Shown here: positions 44,391-54,118 of the stretch, one piece after another
How positions within the stretch are numbered: position 1 is the first letter of the stretch
Layout: every line of letters begins with the position of its first letter
Assembly: GCA_036386415.1 (NCBI GenBank)
Contig: DASVVT010000026.1
Coordinates: 19,324-83,323, forward strand
Direction: 5' to 3'
From: DASVVT01 sp036386415
GTDB taxonomy: Bacteria; Acidobacteriota; Blastocatellia; Pyrinomonadales; Pyrinomonadaceae
Length of the DNA stretch: 64,000 nucleotides
The notes under the pieces: model-generated
The model's database searches: none
Told to the model about the DNA's origin: nothing
The model's input: only the letters and a program-made list of their open reading frames with translations
Translations under genes and position numbers: made by a program

Positions 44391-44917
44391 TAAATGGTTC
44401 TCCCCGATCAATGCAGCCCTTAAGGCCGTGCATTCTGTTTCATCTCAAACGAGCTTTCAGGTGTTCGTCTGACGTACTTGCTATTTTAGAGGTTGTGGCG
44501 CGCTATTCGCTCCAGATAGTTATCGCGTTGCATACGAGCGTCATGTGCAGATTGTTTCACCGCCGCGAGTAAAATTTGAAGCTCAAGCTGCCGCAGGGCG
44601 AGAGCTATCTCTCAACAAAATACGAGATTATGGATTTTGCTCTCATCAATACATTGATGAGAGCAAGACAGACCTCTTTGACGACAATCAAAGTCCCGTG
44701 TGCTTGCCGGAAACAGGATGGGATTCCATCGCTACGTTCGCTCAGACCGTTGAAACTTGCCGCCCCGTAGAAGCTTGTAGCAAACTTCATGCTGGCGAAT
44801 ACTTCTGGAGTGGACTTCAAATTTTGATAAAGCGCATTGAGCGTATGGAATTGGCCTGCTTGAAGTTCGCGGCTCGACGCCTGACGCTCGCTATCAGGGG
44901 AAAGATGGTGATTTGAG
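44391..44917. other. Intergenic region with a perfect 14-bp inverted repeat
   Basis: About 530 bp. An open frame at 44545-44916 (123 codons) has no recognised family and may be spurious or a remnant. A perfect 14-bp inverted repeat with a 2-base loop lies at 44637-44666. Nothing else was recognised. Confidence 0.4.
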
Positions 44918-45730
44918 ATGGATCATAAGGAAGCAGGGCGCTTTTGGAATGGTAATGCCGAGACCTGGACGAAACTGGCGAGAGCCGGATATGACGTTTA
45001 CCGCGACCACTTCAACACACCGGCCTTCTTTGAGTTGCTGCCACGTGTGGAAGGACTTTCGGGGTTGGATATCGGTTGTGGAGAAGGCCACAACACCAGG
45101 CTGCTGGCACAGTGCGGGGCCCACGTGACGGCCATAGACATCGCAGAGGTCTTTATTGAACAGGCCAAACAGTCGGAAGCATTAGAGCCGCTGGACATCG
45201 ACTATCGCATCGCCAGCGCCGTCGAGCTTCCCTTTGCCGATGCAACCTTCGACTTTGCCACAGGCTTCATGAGCTTTATGGACATCCCCGAAACGAACCG
45301 TGTGCTGATGGAAGCCTACCGCGTCCTGAAGCCCGGTGGTTTCCTGCAATTCTCCATCACCCATCCATGCTTTGATACGCCGCACCGACGGAATCTGCGC
45401 AACCGCGACGGCGTGACATACGCGATTGAGGTCGGCGACTACTTCAGAAATTTGAACGGAGAGATTACGGAGTGGATCTTTGGAGCAACACCACCGCACC
45501 TCAAACAAGGACTCAGGAAGTTCAGGACGCCCCGCTTCACACGGACGATCAGCCAATGGCTCAATCTACTGATCGACACAGGCTTTCTGCTGGAGCGCAT
45601 CGAAGAGCCAAGCCCAAGCGACGAAACCATCCTTGCCCATCCAGACCTGCAAGACGCCCAGGTCGTAGCCTATTTCCTACACGTCCGCGTGCGAAAACCT
45701 TCCAACCAGAAAGAGAGTGGGTCGGTGTGA
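44918..45730 (+). CDS. Class I SAM-dependent methyltransferase
   Basis: A 270-residue methyltransferase with LDIGCGEGHNTRLLA, the acidic AIDIAE loop and DATFDFATGFMSFMDI followed by RVLKPGGFLQFSITHPC, as in Methyltransf_11/25 proteins. The substrate is unknown. It starts at ATG 44918. Confidence 0.85.
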   Translation: MDHKEAGRFWNGNAETWTKLARAGYDVYRDHFNTPAFFELLPRVEGLSGLDIGCGEGHNTRLLAQCGAHVTAIDIAEVFIEQAKQSEALEPLDIDYRIASAVELPFADATFDFATGFMSFMDIPETNRVLMEAYRVLKPGGFLQFSITHPCFDTPHRRNLRNRDGVTYAIEVGDYFRNLNGEITEWIFGATPPHLKQGLRKFRTPRFTRTISQWLNLLIDTGFLLERIEEPSPSDETILAHPDLQDAQVVAYFLHVRVRKPSNQKESGSV

Positions 45731-46131
45731 AGCTGAAAACCATATTCTTCATGTATCCACATCCAGCCTCATGAAATGCTTTACCTCACGAGCACATACA
45801 TATTCAGGGAACAGTATTGGGGTTGATTGCTTTTAGCAATTCGATTGAAGAGAAGGCCATGTCGGATTTGAAATTGACCCATCACTTCCCTAATTATTGA
45901 CACACATGCTTATCAAAGAGTATCGTTCCGGCGTTATTCATCTTTGATTTCCTGCTGGCGGAGCTTTTTCACTACCCGCTAGCCTCACAAGAGAATAATC
46001 ACCCGAACCGTGTCGTTCTGTTTCTCGCTTGGGAGCACTGACAAATTTAGTTGAGCCTTAATACTATTCTTCTCTAAATTCTCTACGCGTAAGAAGTCTC
46101 TCTTGCACACTTCTCAGAGGAAGAAGACAAC
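45731..46131. other. Upstream region of the lipase-CHAT gene
   Basis: About 400 bp of lower GC content with no gene recognised. It should carry the promoter of the lipase-CHAT operon. A GAGGA ribosome-binding site lies about 12 bases before the ATG at 46132. Confidence 0.4.
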
Positions 46132-49100
46132 ATGTTCGACGAGCGTGCCTTTATCAAACAGTTTGAGGCAGCAGACGCAAAAGAGATGGCGCGCACACTC
46201 GCACGCCCGACCAGCGAGCAGGAGACGGCGCTGCGCCTCTACCTCGGTGACAGCCGCTACGAGCGCATGCATAGCACAGCCCTCCAGGCGACAGCCGCGC
46301 GCCGTGGGCTAATCACTCCCTCTAAGGGCAAGGTCGTCGTCATACACGGTATCATGGGAGCCGAATTGAGCAACTTCGATTCCCCCGCCTCGCCCGAATC
46401 GAGCAAGATATGGGTACATTACTGGCGAATCTTTCGCGGCTGGGTCGGACGTCTTCTGCTTAACCCGGACGGCCAGACCTCACGATACGATGTTCGCGCC
46501 ACAGGCATCATGCAGGACTATTACGGTGAGATGGTGCTCGAACTGCTGGTCAAGGACTGGGACGCACAGTCCTTCTGGTTCGACTGGCGTAAGGACATGA
46601 ACGCCTCGGCGCGCGAGCTTAACGCCAAAATCAACGGCTGGTTCGGAACGGACACCCCCGTCCACATCATCGCACACTCGATGGGAGGTGTCGTCTCCCA
46701 GACCTTTATTAAAAATCATACGCCGCGTTGGAAATCCATGTGGGATGAGAAGTCGGGCTCGAAGGGACAGCGCGGTGGCCGCCTGATCATGCTCGGCACG
46801 CCGACCTACGGCTCTTTCATCATCCCGCAAGTCATCACGGGGCTTGAGCCGATAGTGCGCAAGCTGGCCTTCGTTGACGGCAGCCACGACCTGCGCGGCG
46901 TCCTCGACATTGTCAACACCTTTCCCGGCTCGTACCAGATGCTTCCATCCCCTTTCATCAAAAGGGAGTCGGACCCGGAATGGTCCGAACGCATGCGACG
47001 CCTCTACCGTTCAGACCTCTACGGCGATCTGGGCATCTCACAACAACATCTGGACAATGCGCTGAAATTCCAGCAAAAGCTTCAGTCCGTTGACGACCCG
47101 GAGCGTCTGATCTACATCGCGGGCTATAACCAGAAGACTCTCAGCGACATCTCGGACCCGTCTCAGGTCGGATCGGCCAGCGCCTACGAGGTGACCAGAC
47201 TCGGAGACGGGCGTGTGACGCACGAGCTCGGCATCCCCAGAACGAAAGATGGCGACCAGATTGAGAACGTCTTCTACATAGAAGAGGGGCACGCAGAATT
47301 GCCCAGGAACAGGGCTGTCATCTCCGTCATGGACGAACTGCTTGAAAAAGGGACGACTGAAAACGTTCTGCTGAAGAGGAGCGTCCCCGCCGGGCTTCGC
47401 AGTGCGAAGTTGCGCAGCGCGGCTGCACGCGCCGCCGAGCGTGCGCGCTTCGCAGTCGAACAAGATGCGGAGGTCGATGAATTCCGCCTGATGGTCGCGC
47501 CGCTGCGTTGGTCGCGCGGCGGCGAGCCTGAGATGACAATTTCTGAGGAAGAACGAAAGGTGCGCGAGGGCCTGTTAGGCAGCCCCGTATTTGAGCGCGG
47601 GTGGGCGCACGATAATGGGAGGCAAAAGATGAGCGAAGAGAATCAAAGAGATAATCGAACCGTAGAGATTGAGATACGTCTCGTCTGGGGCAGCATCGAA
47701 GACGCGGGTGAAGGGCGCGGCGGGCGTCGGAAACGCGCTGACGCTGAGCCTCCCATTGATGCAATCTCTGTCGGCCACTATTCGGGCGTCGGCAAACCGC
47801 TGATGGCCGAGCAGAAACTTGACGAGGCGATTACCCGCGAGTTGATGGGGAAGAAGTATCCGCCAGGCACGGACATTCCCGACATTGATAAGCTACTCGC
47901 TCTCTACTCCGAACGAAGCATTGTTCGTGGAACGCTCGGTCAGCCTTTCTTCATCCCCGACCCGCGCTCTGACAATGGGCGCCTGATCGTTCTGGCAGGG
48001 ATGGGCGAGGCCGGGCGCTTCGGCGTGCCGGAGTTGACGGTCATGGCGCGCGAGCTATGCTGGTCGCTCGGACGCCTCAAGAAGCGACACCTTGCCACGG
48101 TGCTCATCGGGGCGGGGCAGGGCAATCTCCCGATAGACCAAGCCATCACGGCCTGGCTGCGCGGAATTGGTTATGCCCTGACGGGCTCCCAGCACGATAG
48201 GGACTGGCGGCTTCAGCGCGTCACCTTCGTCGAAATTGACCCGAACAAGATAGAAGATTTGCAGGATGCAATCCTGGCTTTTCAAAAAAGCTCGCAGTTC
48301 TTCGCAGGCGAGATTGAGTTAAAGATTGATTACCAGAAGCTCGACTTCTCTAAGTTGAAAAATAAGCACGGGCGGACGCGCGACGAGGAGATAGACTTCC
48401 GCGAAGAGAAGCGCCGGAAAGATAGAGAGAAGCAAAAGGAGCAGGCGCGTAAGCAGGGAATGAAGCCTTCAGTGGAGGTGGACGATCCCGTGCCGGTGCG
48501 TATCACGCTTGGCCTTGAAGGCAAGAAGTATCGCTTCGGAGCGATCACCGAAAAGGCTTCGATCCCTGAGCGCGAGATAGCGCTCGACCCGACACTGGTC
48601 ATGGAGGCCAACGATAATCTCCCTAAGTTGGAAGATAAAGAGCAGCAGCTCGAATGGGGCAGGTACATGGAGAACCTCCTCATGCCGGACGACCTGCGCC
48701 CGGTCTTCTCCACCAACGCCCCTATCGTGATGACTCTCGACGCCACCACCGCGCGCATACACTGGGAGATGATCGCACAACCGGACATCTACTCCCTCTC
48801 CGACAACAAAGATAACGCCGGTCAAGCGCCGAACGCTGATCCGCTCGATTCATTTCTCGGAACGAGTCGCGGGTTTACCAGACAGTTGCGCACGACTTTC
48901 GCGCCGACGCCGGAACCGCCGCCCCCCCCACGCCGCCTGCTGCGCGTGCTGGTAGTAGCAGACCCGCAGGAAGAGGATCGCCTTCCCGGCGCTGAACAGG
49001 AAGGCAGAGAGGTCGCAGAGTTGTTCCGTTCCTTCAACGATGTCTGGCAGTTGCCGGACAATCGCGTTGAGGTCGTCACACTGTTCGGGCCTGGCGAGGC

Positions 49101-49791
49101 GACGCGCAACGAAGTCCTCTTCCATCTCACGCGTCGCCATTACGACATACTTCATTACGCAGGCCATTGCATGTTTGATAAGAATGATCCTCCTGCGTCC
49201 GGCTGGGTTTTCACTGGCGGCAAAATACTTTCGGCCAATGAACTGAACCGCATTGACCACATACCCAAGTTCGTCTTCTCCAACGCATGCGAGTCGGGCA
49301 TCACGCCCGACCGCGCAGCGGAACGCTCGTCCCTGCTGGCTCCAAGTTTTGCCGAGGCATTTTTCGCTCGCGGCGTGGCTAACTTTGTCTGCACGGCGTG
49401 GCTCGTAGACGATACGGCGGCGCGTGAGTTCGCGCTTCATCTCTACTCAAAACTGCTCGGTCTCGAAAGCAAGAACGGCCAGTACGTGAAGGGTAATCCA
49501 GAGGCCATGCACCGTGCCATGCGCCTCGCCCGGCTTGAAATCGCCAAGCAGGAATACGGTGTGCAAACTTGGGGAGCTTACCAGCACTACGGTAATCCAC
49601 GCCTGCGCTTCTTCGACAAGGCAACGCTCACGGGTTCGGGCACAGCAGCAACAGCAAGCGGGGTGAAGGGGCGATCAAACGGGCAGCGCGACGAGTCCAC
49701 CGCCAGAGCAAGAAAAAGGACGGCGCGCCCTGGCGCTGGCGCAACCGCCACCGGGAAGCGAGCGCGTCGCGGTCGCACCGCCCCCAAATAG
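46132..49791 (+). CDS. Lipase-like / M17-N-like / CHAT protease fusion protein
   Basis: A 1219-residue protein in three parts. Residues about 66-400 are an alpha/beta hydrolase of the LCAT/PGAP1-lipase kind: oxyanion HGIMG, nucleophile Ser183 (AHSMGG), probable Asp359 (LGDGRV) and His387 (EEGHAEL). Residues about 540-735 resemble the N-terminal macro-like domain of leucyl aminopeptidase (DAISVGHYSG; GRLIVLAGMGEAGRFG), without the peptidase domain. A charged helical linker follows. Residues about 935-1165 are a CHAT (caspase-like) protease with His1012 (HYAGH) and Cys1053 (SNACESG). The tail is Arg/Lys-rich. No signal peptide is seen. The stop overlaps the next gene. A lipase controlled by, or activated together with, a caspase-like protease is inferred. 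Confidence 0.8.
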   Translation: MFDERAFIKQFEAADAKEMARTLARPTSEQETALRLYLGDSRYERMHSTALQATAARRGLITPSKGKVVVIHGIMGAELSNFDSPASPESSKIWVHYWRIFRGWVGRLLLNPDGQTSRYDVRATGIMQDYYGEMVLELLVKDWDAQSFWFDWRKDMNASARELNAKINGWFGTDTPVHIIAHSMGGVVSQTFIKNHTPRWKSMWDEKSGSKGQRGGRLIMLGTPTYGSFIIPQVITGLEPIVRKLAFVDGSHDLRGVLDIVNTFPGSYQMLPSPFIKRESDPEWSERMRRLYRSDLYGDLGISQQHLDNALKFQQKLQSVDDPERLIYIAGYNQKTLSDISDPSQVGSASAYEVTRLGDGRVTHELGIPRTKDGDQIENVFYIEEGHAELPRNRAVISVMDELLEKGTTENVLLKRSVPAGLRSAKLRSAAARAAERARFAVEQDAEVDEFRLMVAPLRWSRGGEPEMTISEEERKVREGLLGSPVFERGWAHDNGRQKMSEENQRDNRTVEIEIRLVWGSIEDAGEGRGGRRKRADAEPPIDAISVGHYSGVGKPLMAEQKLDEAITRELMGKKYPPGTDIPDIDKLLALYSERSIVRGTLGQPFFIPDPRSDNGRLIVLAGMGEAGRFGVPELTVMARELCWSLGRLKKRHLATVLIGAGQGNLPIDQAITAWLRGIGYALTGSQHDRDWRLQRVTFVEIDPNKIEDLQDAILAFQKSSQFFAGEIELKIDYQKLDFSKLKNKHGRTRDEEIDFREEKRRKDREKQKEQARKQGMKPSVEVDDPVPVRITLGLEGKKYRFGAITEKASIPEREIALDPTLVMEANDNLPKLEDKEQQLEWGRYMENLLMPDDLRPVFSTNAPIVMTLDATTARIHWEMIAQPDIYSLSDNKDNAGQAPNADPLDSFLGTSRGFTRQLRTTFAPTPEPPPPPRRLLRVLVVADPQEEDRLPGAEQEGREVAELFRSFNDVWQLPDNRVEVVTLFGPGEATRNEVLFHLTRRHYDILHYAGHCMFDKNDPPASGWVFTGGKILSANELNRIDHIPKFVFSNACESGITPDRAAERSSLLAPSFAEAFFARGVANFVCTAWLVDDTAAREFALHLYSKLLGLESKNGQYVKGNPEAMHRAMRLARLEIAKQEYGVQTWGAYQHYGNPRLRFFDKATLTGSGTAATASGVKGRSNGQRDESTARARKRTARPGAGATATGKRARRGRTAPK

Positions 49792-50102
49792 TGCACGCAC
49801 GGAATATCTTTAAGGTTCGTGCGGGCAAAGGCTACGCAGTTCTGGAGAGCGTGGAACTTGAGATAGCTTCGGTGAAGAAGTTGTTGACAGACCGCCTCAA
49901 CAAGACCGGCGGACAGGGAGAACAACCCTGGATAGAAAACGTCAATAGGAGGCTTGATTGTCACACAAGTAATCTGGAGCCGGTACGAGAAATGCGCAAA
50001 ATGGCACTGGACGCGCGGGCTGAAATCCAGAAATTCTACAATCTTCTCTTGGAATACGGTGAGCCCACCAAAGAGTCTCTAACCCTAATGGGGCTCATAT
50101 AA
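49791..50102 (+). CDS. Small helical protein coupled to the lipase-CHAT gene
   Basis: A 103-residue, mostly helical protein (VELEIASVKKLLTDRLN; VREMRKMALDARAEIQKFYNLLLEYG) of no recognised family. The GTG start shares one base with the TAG stop of the upstream gene (TAGTG), so translation is likely coupled. It may be a regulator, sensor or substrate of the CHAT protein; this is inference. Confidence 0.6.
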   Translation: MHARNIFKVRAGKGYAVLESVELEIASVKKLLTDRLNKTGGQGEQPWIENVNRRLDCHTSNLEPVREMRKMALDARAEIQKFYNLLLEYGEPTKESLTLMGLI

Positions 50103-50445
50103 GTCCAGCCGACCTATGGATCAGCGCGTAATCTGCAAATGTAAAATTCGAGGAATCAGATATTAATAATGCATGATCATTCGGCTCATCTTGACTGGCG
50201 ACTGGAATCTTAGCAGTTGAGATAAGAAGTTCAAGACTGACCAACACTTGCCGGGTGTTGTTTATTCACGCCCTTTTTCCGGTTCTCTGTGAGTCGCTGG
50301 CGCGATACATTCTAAGGTGGAACGGTGACGAAAGCCCACCGCCGCGAACGCGGGCAGGTGTCCGGCGGCGCGGAAAGGCATTTCTCCCCGCTGGGAGGCT
50401 GTGGATTCAGGCGAGCATTGCGATGAAGCGGACGGTGCGTGGGGC
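50103..50445. other. Intergenic region between convergent genes
   Basis: About 340 bp. A GC-rich part near 50330-50390 (CCACCGCCGCGAACGCGGGC) can fold, but no terminator with a clear T-run or known RNA was recognised. Confidence 0.35.
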
Positions 50446-52806
50446 TCAGGAGATCAACTCGTCGTCGCAATGGTTTATAAACTCGCAGTGTATCACCAGC
50501 GCCTGCGTGTAGGTGTTAAGCGTCAGCCTCGGGAAGTCGCTGTGCGTGAGCGCGTTCCGGACGGTGATGGTGTGATCGAAGAGTTGTTGCACGTAGACCA
50601 GAATTGACTGGTCAACGAGCCCCTCTTTGCAACAATAGACTACGACTTTCACCCGCTCGGTGTACGTGAGTCCCTTCTTATCCTTCCCGGATTGAATGCC
50701 CAAAACGCCCTTGTGCTTGTCCAGGTCAGACTCCTCTGGGAAAGCCTTTTCGATAATAAACTTCAGGATGGCCTCGGTTCTGCCTTGCAGAAGGGCGTGT
50801 GTGTAGCTGAGGCGGTTGTAATCTTCGGTCAGCAGCCCGATGGCTAGGTCGCTTTCCATCCGATGGATCTCGTCGTTCTTCAACCACTTCTTCCCGCTCA
50901 GAGAGCGGATGACGGTCGTGAGCGTGCGGAACCTTGAGAGGTAGTCTATTTGTGTCTCGGCGTCCAAGTTGAGGCAGATCGCTTTGGCTTCCACGGGCAG
51001 CTTCGGGAACACCTGTAGGTCACGGTATCTCTCATCAGCCGTCAACAGACCGGTCGACAGTAGGCTGTCGGACAACTGGAGCCCCGACCATTTTTTTACA
51101 ATGACGTAAGTGTTAGTCGTAAGCAGCAGTTTTTCGCTCGCCGCCAAACCGTGAATCTCGTGGATCAATGTGGACAGGTCCTTTATCCCGCAGGCGACCC
51201 TTAGGATGAAGTGGGCAGGCAGTCTCTGGTTCGATCCCGCGTAAATGCTGGTGATGGCGCTGTTCTGTATGAGTTTTGGAAGTACGTGAAGCTCGAACGT
51301 CTGGAAGTGACCCTGTATTTCCGCCGGGTAGTCGAGGTAAATCGTCATTACCGCATCTATCTCTCCGGGCTCTAAGTTCGTAGTTTCGAGGATCCACTTC
51401 TTGGCGCGACACATATCCTTGAACTCTTCCGAGACGGTGGGATCGTTCCAGTTCTTGCCGAGGAGGAGAATCTTCCTAAGGTCGTCGGTCATAACCGGAT
51501 TCCCGTCGAAGGCACGGATGTCCTCTTCACTTATAGTTACGCCGAGAACCTTATAGTAGGAGTTGACTTCGAAGTAGGGAAACCTCGCCAACAAGGTGCT
51601 GCTGTCCGCCTTCTGCGCCGTCAGGTCGGGTGACAGCTTCCACGGGATGGTCTCCGAGATGTCGGTTATCATGGCGTAAGCGCTCTGATGAAGGTGGGAG
51701 ACCATTAAATCGCTATGGCCTAGGATCGAATAACACTCGAAAGCTTTTTTGATCAACTCGGCCTCGTTGAGTATCCCGTAGGCCTCGACGCTAAGGAAGG
51801 TGATGCGGAGGGTTTTGCCGTAATAGGAGAATAAGGCCGGGTTGATCACGCCTCTGGTCATGTACTCGTCGGGGCCGTGGCTGGAAATCGGCGTGATGGC
51901 GACGCTCCCTAGTTCGGTGTTAATGCCGTAGGCGAACGCCTTGCCAATGGGTGACTTGGTTGTGGGCGTTGTCTTCTTCGGCAGGACTAGATGGTCAACG
52001 TCTAATTCGAAAATCAACAGACCTTCCTGCCGGTGTGGAATGTCCAGGGCAGGTTTCAGTCTCGCCCCCCCGGGCGCGACAGCGAACACGCTTGAGTTCC
52101 CCGCAAATTGATCACCGCCGCTGTTGCAGAGGATGACCGCCCGGCCTCCCTCCTCCCACAAAATAGTGTCTGCATAGGTGCGAAAAGTATTGATGTCAGG
52201 GGAGCACATCGATGTGAGATGTAGAACAGGGTCTTTATCCGAGGGCAGGGACTCGCGGATGGCTAATAAAAAATCGAAGCAGATGTGCAGAATGATCCAA
52301 TACTTCTTGCTGTTCACCTCCCAAGTGAAAGCGGGGTTCTGGTGGTGTTTGGGCTCGTCAACCTTGCCGCTCTCCCACTGCGATAATTTCCGCTTCGTCA
52401 CCCAAATCGGTTCGCTCCTGTTCGGAATAAAGACCGGGCACTGGTTGAAAATGTGTTTCCCGTCCGGCTGCCAGATGCTGTCTCCGCCAGCAATGATAAT
52501 CTGGTTGTAGAGCGTGGCCCTTTCCTGTAAGCCGTCGATCATCAGATCGACAGGTAAAGTGTACTCCGGAAAAATAACGAGGTTGGCTTCTGGATGCTCG
52601 TCGTGTATGAATTCTAACACCTGATAGCATTTTTCTATCCTCGCTTCGATCTCCGTGCGGGATTTCCAGGCGAAAGTTTCACGGCTCCGAAAGAAGACCT
52701 CCTCCTTGCCGTCGGGGAAGGAAGATTTAAGCTGAACGACCGCTAAAACGATCTGTGCGCTATTTAGATTCAGAGAAACTTCCCGAACAGTTGACGGAGT
52801 GCCCAT
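50446..52806 (-). CDS. Nitrilase-domain protein with C-terminal HEPN-like motif
   Basis: A 786-residue protein. Residues about 15-290 match the carbon-nitrogen hydrolase fold with candidate Glu81 (VIFPEYTLP), Lys140 (TKRKLSQWE) and Cys176 (ILHICFDF). The middle ~400 residues are unrecognised. The last ~120 residues are helical and carry VRNALTHSD, an Rx4H motif (Arg750, His755) of the type used by HEPN ribonucleases. No membrane segment is visible. GGGAGGAG before ATG 52806 supports the start. It converges on the lipase-CHAT operon. Nitrilase and HEPN domains both occur as effectors or signal processors in conflict systems; that role is inference here. Confidence 0.65.
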   Translation of the reverse strand: MGTPSTVREVSLNLNSAQIVLAVVQLKSSFPDGKEEVFFRSRETFAWKSRTEIEARIEKCYQVLEFIHDEHPEANLVIFPEYTLPVDLMIDGLQERATLYNQIIIAGGDSIWQPDGKHIFNQCPVFIPNRSEPIWVTKRKLSQWESGKVDEPKHHQNPAFTWEVNSKKYWIILHICFDFLLAIRESLPSDKDPVLHLTSMCSPDINTFRTYADTILWEEGGRAVILCNSGGDQFAGNSSVFAVAPGGARLKPALDIPHRQEGLLIFELDVDHLVLPKKTTPTTKSPIGKAFAYGINTELGSVAITPISSHGPDEYMTRGVINPALFSYYGKTLRITFLSVEAYGILNEAELIKKAFECYSILGHSDLMVSHLHQSAYAMITDISETIPWKLSPDLTAQKADSSTLLARFPYFEVNSYYKVLGVTISEEDIRAFDGNPVMTDDLRKILLLGKNWNDPTVSEEFKDMCRAKKWILETTNLEPGEIDAVMTIYLDYPAEIQGHFQTFELHVLPKLIQNSAITSIYAGSNQRLPAHFILRVACGIKDLSTLIHEIHGLAASEKLLLTTNTYVIVKKWSGLQLSDSLLSTGLLTADERYRDLQVFPKLPVEAKAICLNLDAETQIDYLSRFRTLTTVIRSLSGKKWLKNDEIHRMESDLAIGLLTEDYNRLSYTHALLQGRTEAILKFIIEKAFPEESDLDKHKGVLGIQSGKDKKGLTYTERVKVVVYCCKEGLVDQSILVYVQQLFDHTITVRNALTHSDFPRLTLNTYTQALVIHCEFINHCDDELIS

Positions 52807-53267
52807 TTACTCCTCCCTTCGAGTAGATTGAATTCGACGCCACATCCGCGACGAGAATCGAACCACCCAACCTTGACCAAGAGCTTCTAACTTGAATTAA
52901 GGCGACGTGAAGAAAAATGCTCTTAAGTTTTAAAGCCAGGGGAAGTGCTGGGCTATCCCGCTCTCCGCAACCGATGGCGCGACGGGTTCGACAGCACCGT
53001 CAACCTTAAGGAAGCGCTAACCTCACCGTAACAAACTAAAAGGCTAAATGAGGGATAAGAAAAGCGCAACTATGAGCGTACGCAGAATCGCGTCGATCAA
53101 CAAATGTCTGAGTGCGAAGCAATGCGCCCTTGTGTGAATGTCTCCACAAGCAGCAGATTCATATAAAGAACTCAGGCCCCTGCTTAAAGAAACTAACACA
53201 TGGAACAGGGAGACGCACAATAGGATTATGAGGCCAGCACGGCTGCAAGTCTCTATGATACCGCTAC
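52807..53267. other. Intergenic region, nothing recognised
   Basis: About 460 bp upstream of the nitrilase-HEPN gene. Promoter elements are expected, but no convincing box, repeat or open frame was identified. Confidence 0.35.
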
Positions 53268-53534
53268 CTAGATCACCTGATTAATTCTCGAGACTGAGTC
53301 CTTCGTTTTGCTGAAATGCTCAAGGCAATACCGGCAGCCCCCGTCTGTCACAAAAATATGCTGTAATATTGCATCAGTCCCTGGGGAGGGCTCAACCTGT
53401 TTTTCTTCGTGACACACATAATAAGTCCCGACGATGAGGGACATGTCATCACGGAGATTGATCTGAGGATGGCTTCGCTCGAATTGGCTAGTCGGGTTTC
53501 CGACTAGTAGGTTTGCCATAAGGGAAATCATCAT
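53268..53534 (-). CDS. Small CxxC protein, unknown function
   Basis: An 88-residue protein with a single CxxC (GGCRYCLEHF) near the C terminus and one further Cys-His (YVCHEE) that could complete a zinc site. No family is recognised. AGGAGG two bases before the ATG gives strong translational support. Confidence 0.6.
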   Translation of the reverse strand: MMISLMANLLVGNPTSQFERSHPQINLRDDMSLIVGTYYVCHEEKQVEPSPGTDAILQHIFVTDGGCRYCLEHFSKTKDSVSRINQVI

Positions 53535-53825
53535 TGCCTCCTGCTGAAAGCGTACAGAAAGTGGTCTCTGGGGTTACGCAGTCGTGTTCTGCCTTCCGGT
53601 TATCGTTGGTGTCTCCCTGCCTGAGACATGAAACATCGCCGAACACCTTAGCGCTTGGCGTGCGGAATTTTTACATCCCGGGTAGGTAAATTTCCCCTAA
53701 CCCGACTCGCCGTAAACCATCCCAGCCCCTGCGAAGCAACCCTTATGCCATTTGATGATACTGAACCTCTTCCCGCATTTGACCATCATTGGTAGAAGGT
53801 GTTGCGTCTGGAAAGAAGTTTTCTG

Positions 53826-54071
53826 CTACCAGTCTTTACGATTCGGAAAAATGTCTTTCAGGGTGTAGTCAGCCTTGCTGGAAGACTTGTGTTTGTTTAA
53901 CGCGTTCTTGATTCTATTAGCCGTTTCGATGGTAGGGGCTACCGTTTCGTCTTCGATCCTACTTAGGTGCCTTTCTGATAATTTAGCCTCCCGCGCCAAC
54001 GCAGCTTTGATTATCCCCTCGTCCTGCCTGATGTTCTTCAAGTTGTTTTTATAACTTTTAGATTTCGTCAT
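53826..54071 (-). CDS. XRE-family helix-turn-helix regulator
   Basis: An 81-residue DNA-binding protein (NLKNIRQDEGIIKAALAREAKLSERHLSRIEDETVAPTIETANRI has the Cro/C1 HTH order). It lacks a sensor domain. The start is placed at ATG 54071; a TTG at 54107 would add 12 residues but would overlap the palindromic site. Promoter and operator candidates directly upstream suggest autoregulation. Confidence 0.75.
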   Translation of the reverse strand: MTKSKSYKNNLKNIRQDEGIIKAALAREAKLSERHLSRIEDETVAPTIETANRIKNALNKHKSSSKADYTLKDIFPNRKDW

Positions 54072-54095
54072 CCCGACTTTTCTGCTATACAGGTC

Positions 54096-54107
54096 TTGTC
54101 CGGACAA
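54096..54107. promoter_or_regulatory. Candidate operator TTGTCCGGACAA
   Basis: A perfect 12-bp palindrome lying just downstream of the predicted transcription start of the XRE gene, a typical place for autorepression. A related dyad CCGGATACATCCGG lies at 54193-54206. Confidence 0.5.
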
Positions 54108-54118
54108 AAACAGACATG

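Noticed and set aside
44545..44916. 123-codon frame before the methyltransferase
   Set aside because: No recognised family; it crosses a perfect inverted repeat. It may be a remnant, but the evidence is not enough to call a gene.
50320..50400. GC-rich fold as a known riboswitch or terminator
   Set aside because: The segment can fold, but it shows no T-run and no recognised aptamer core.
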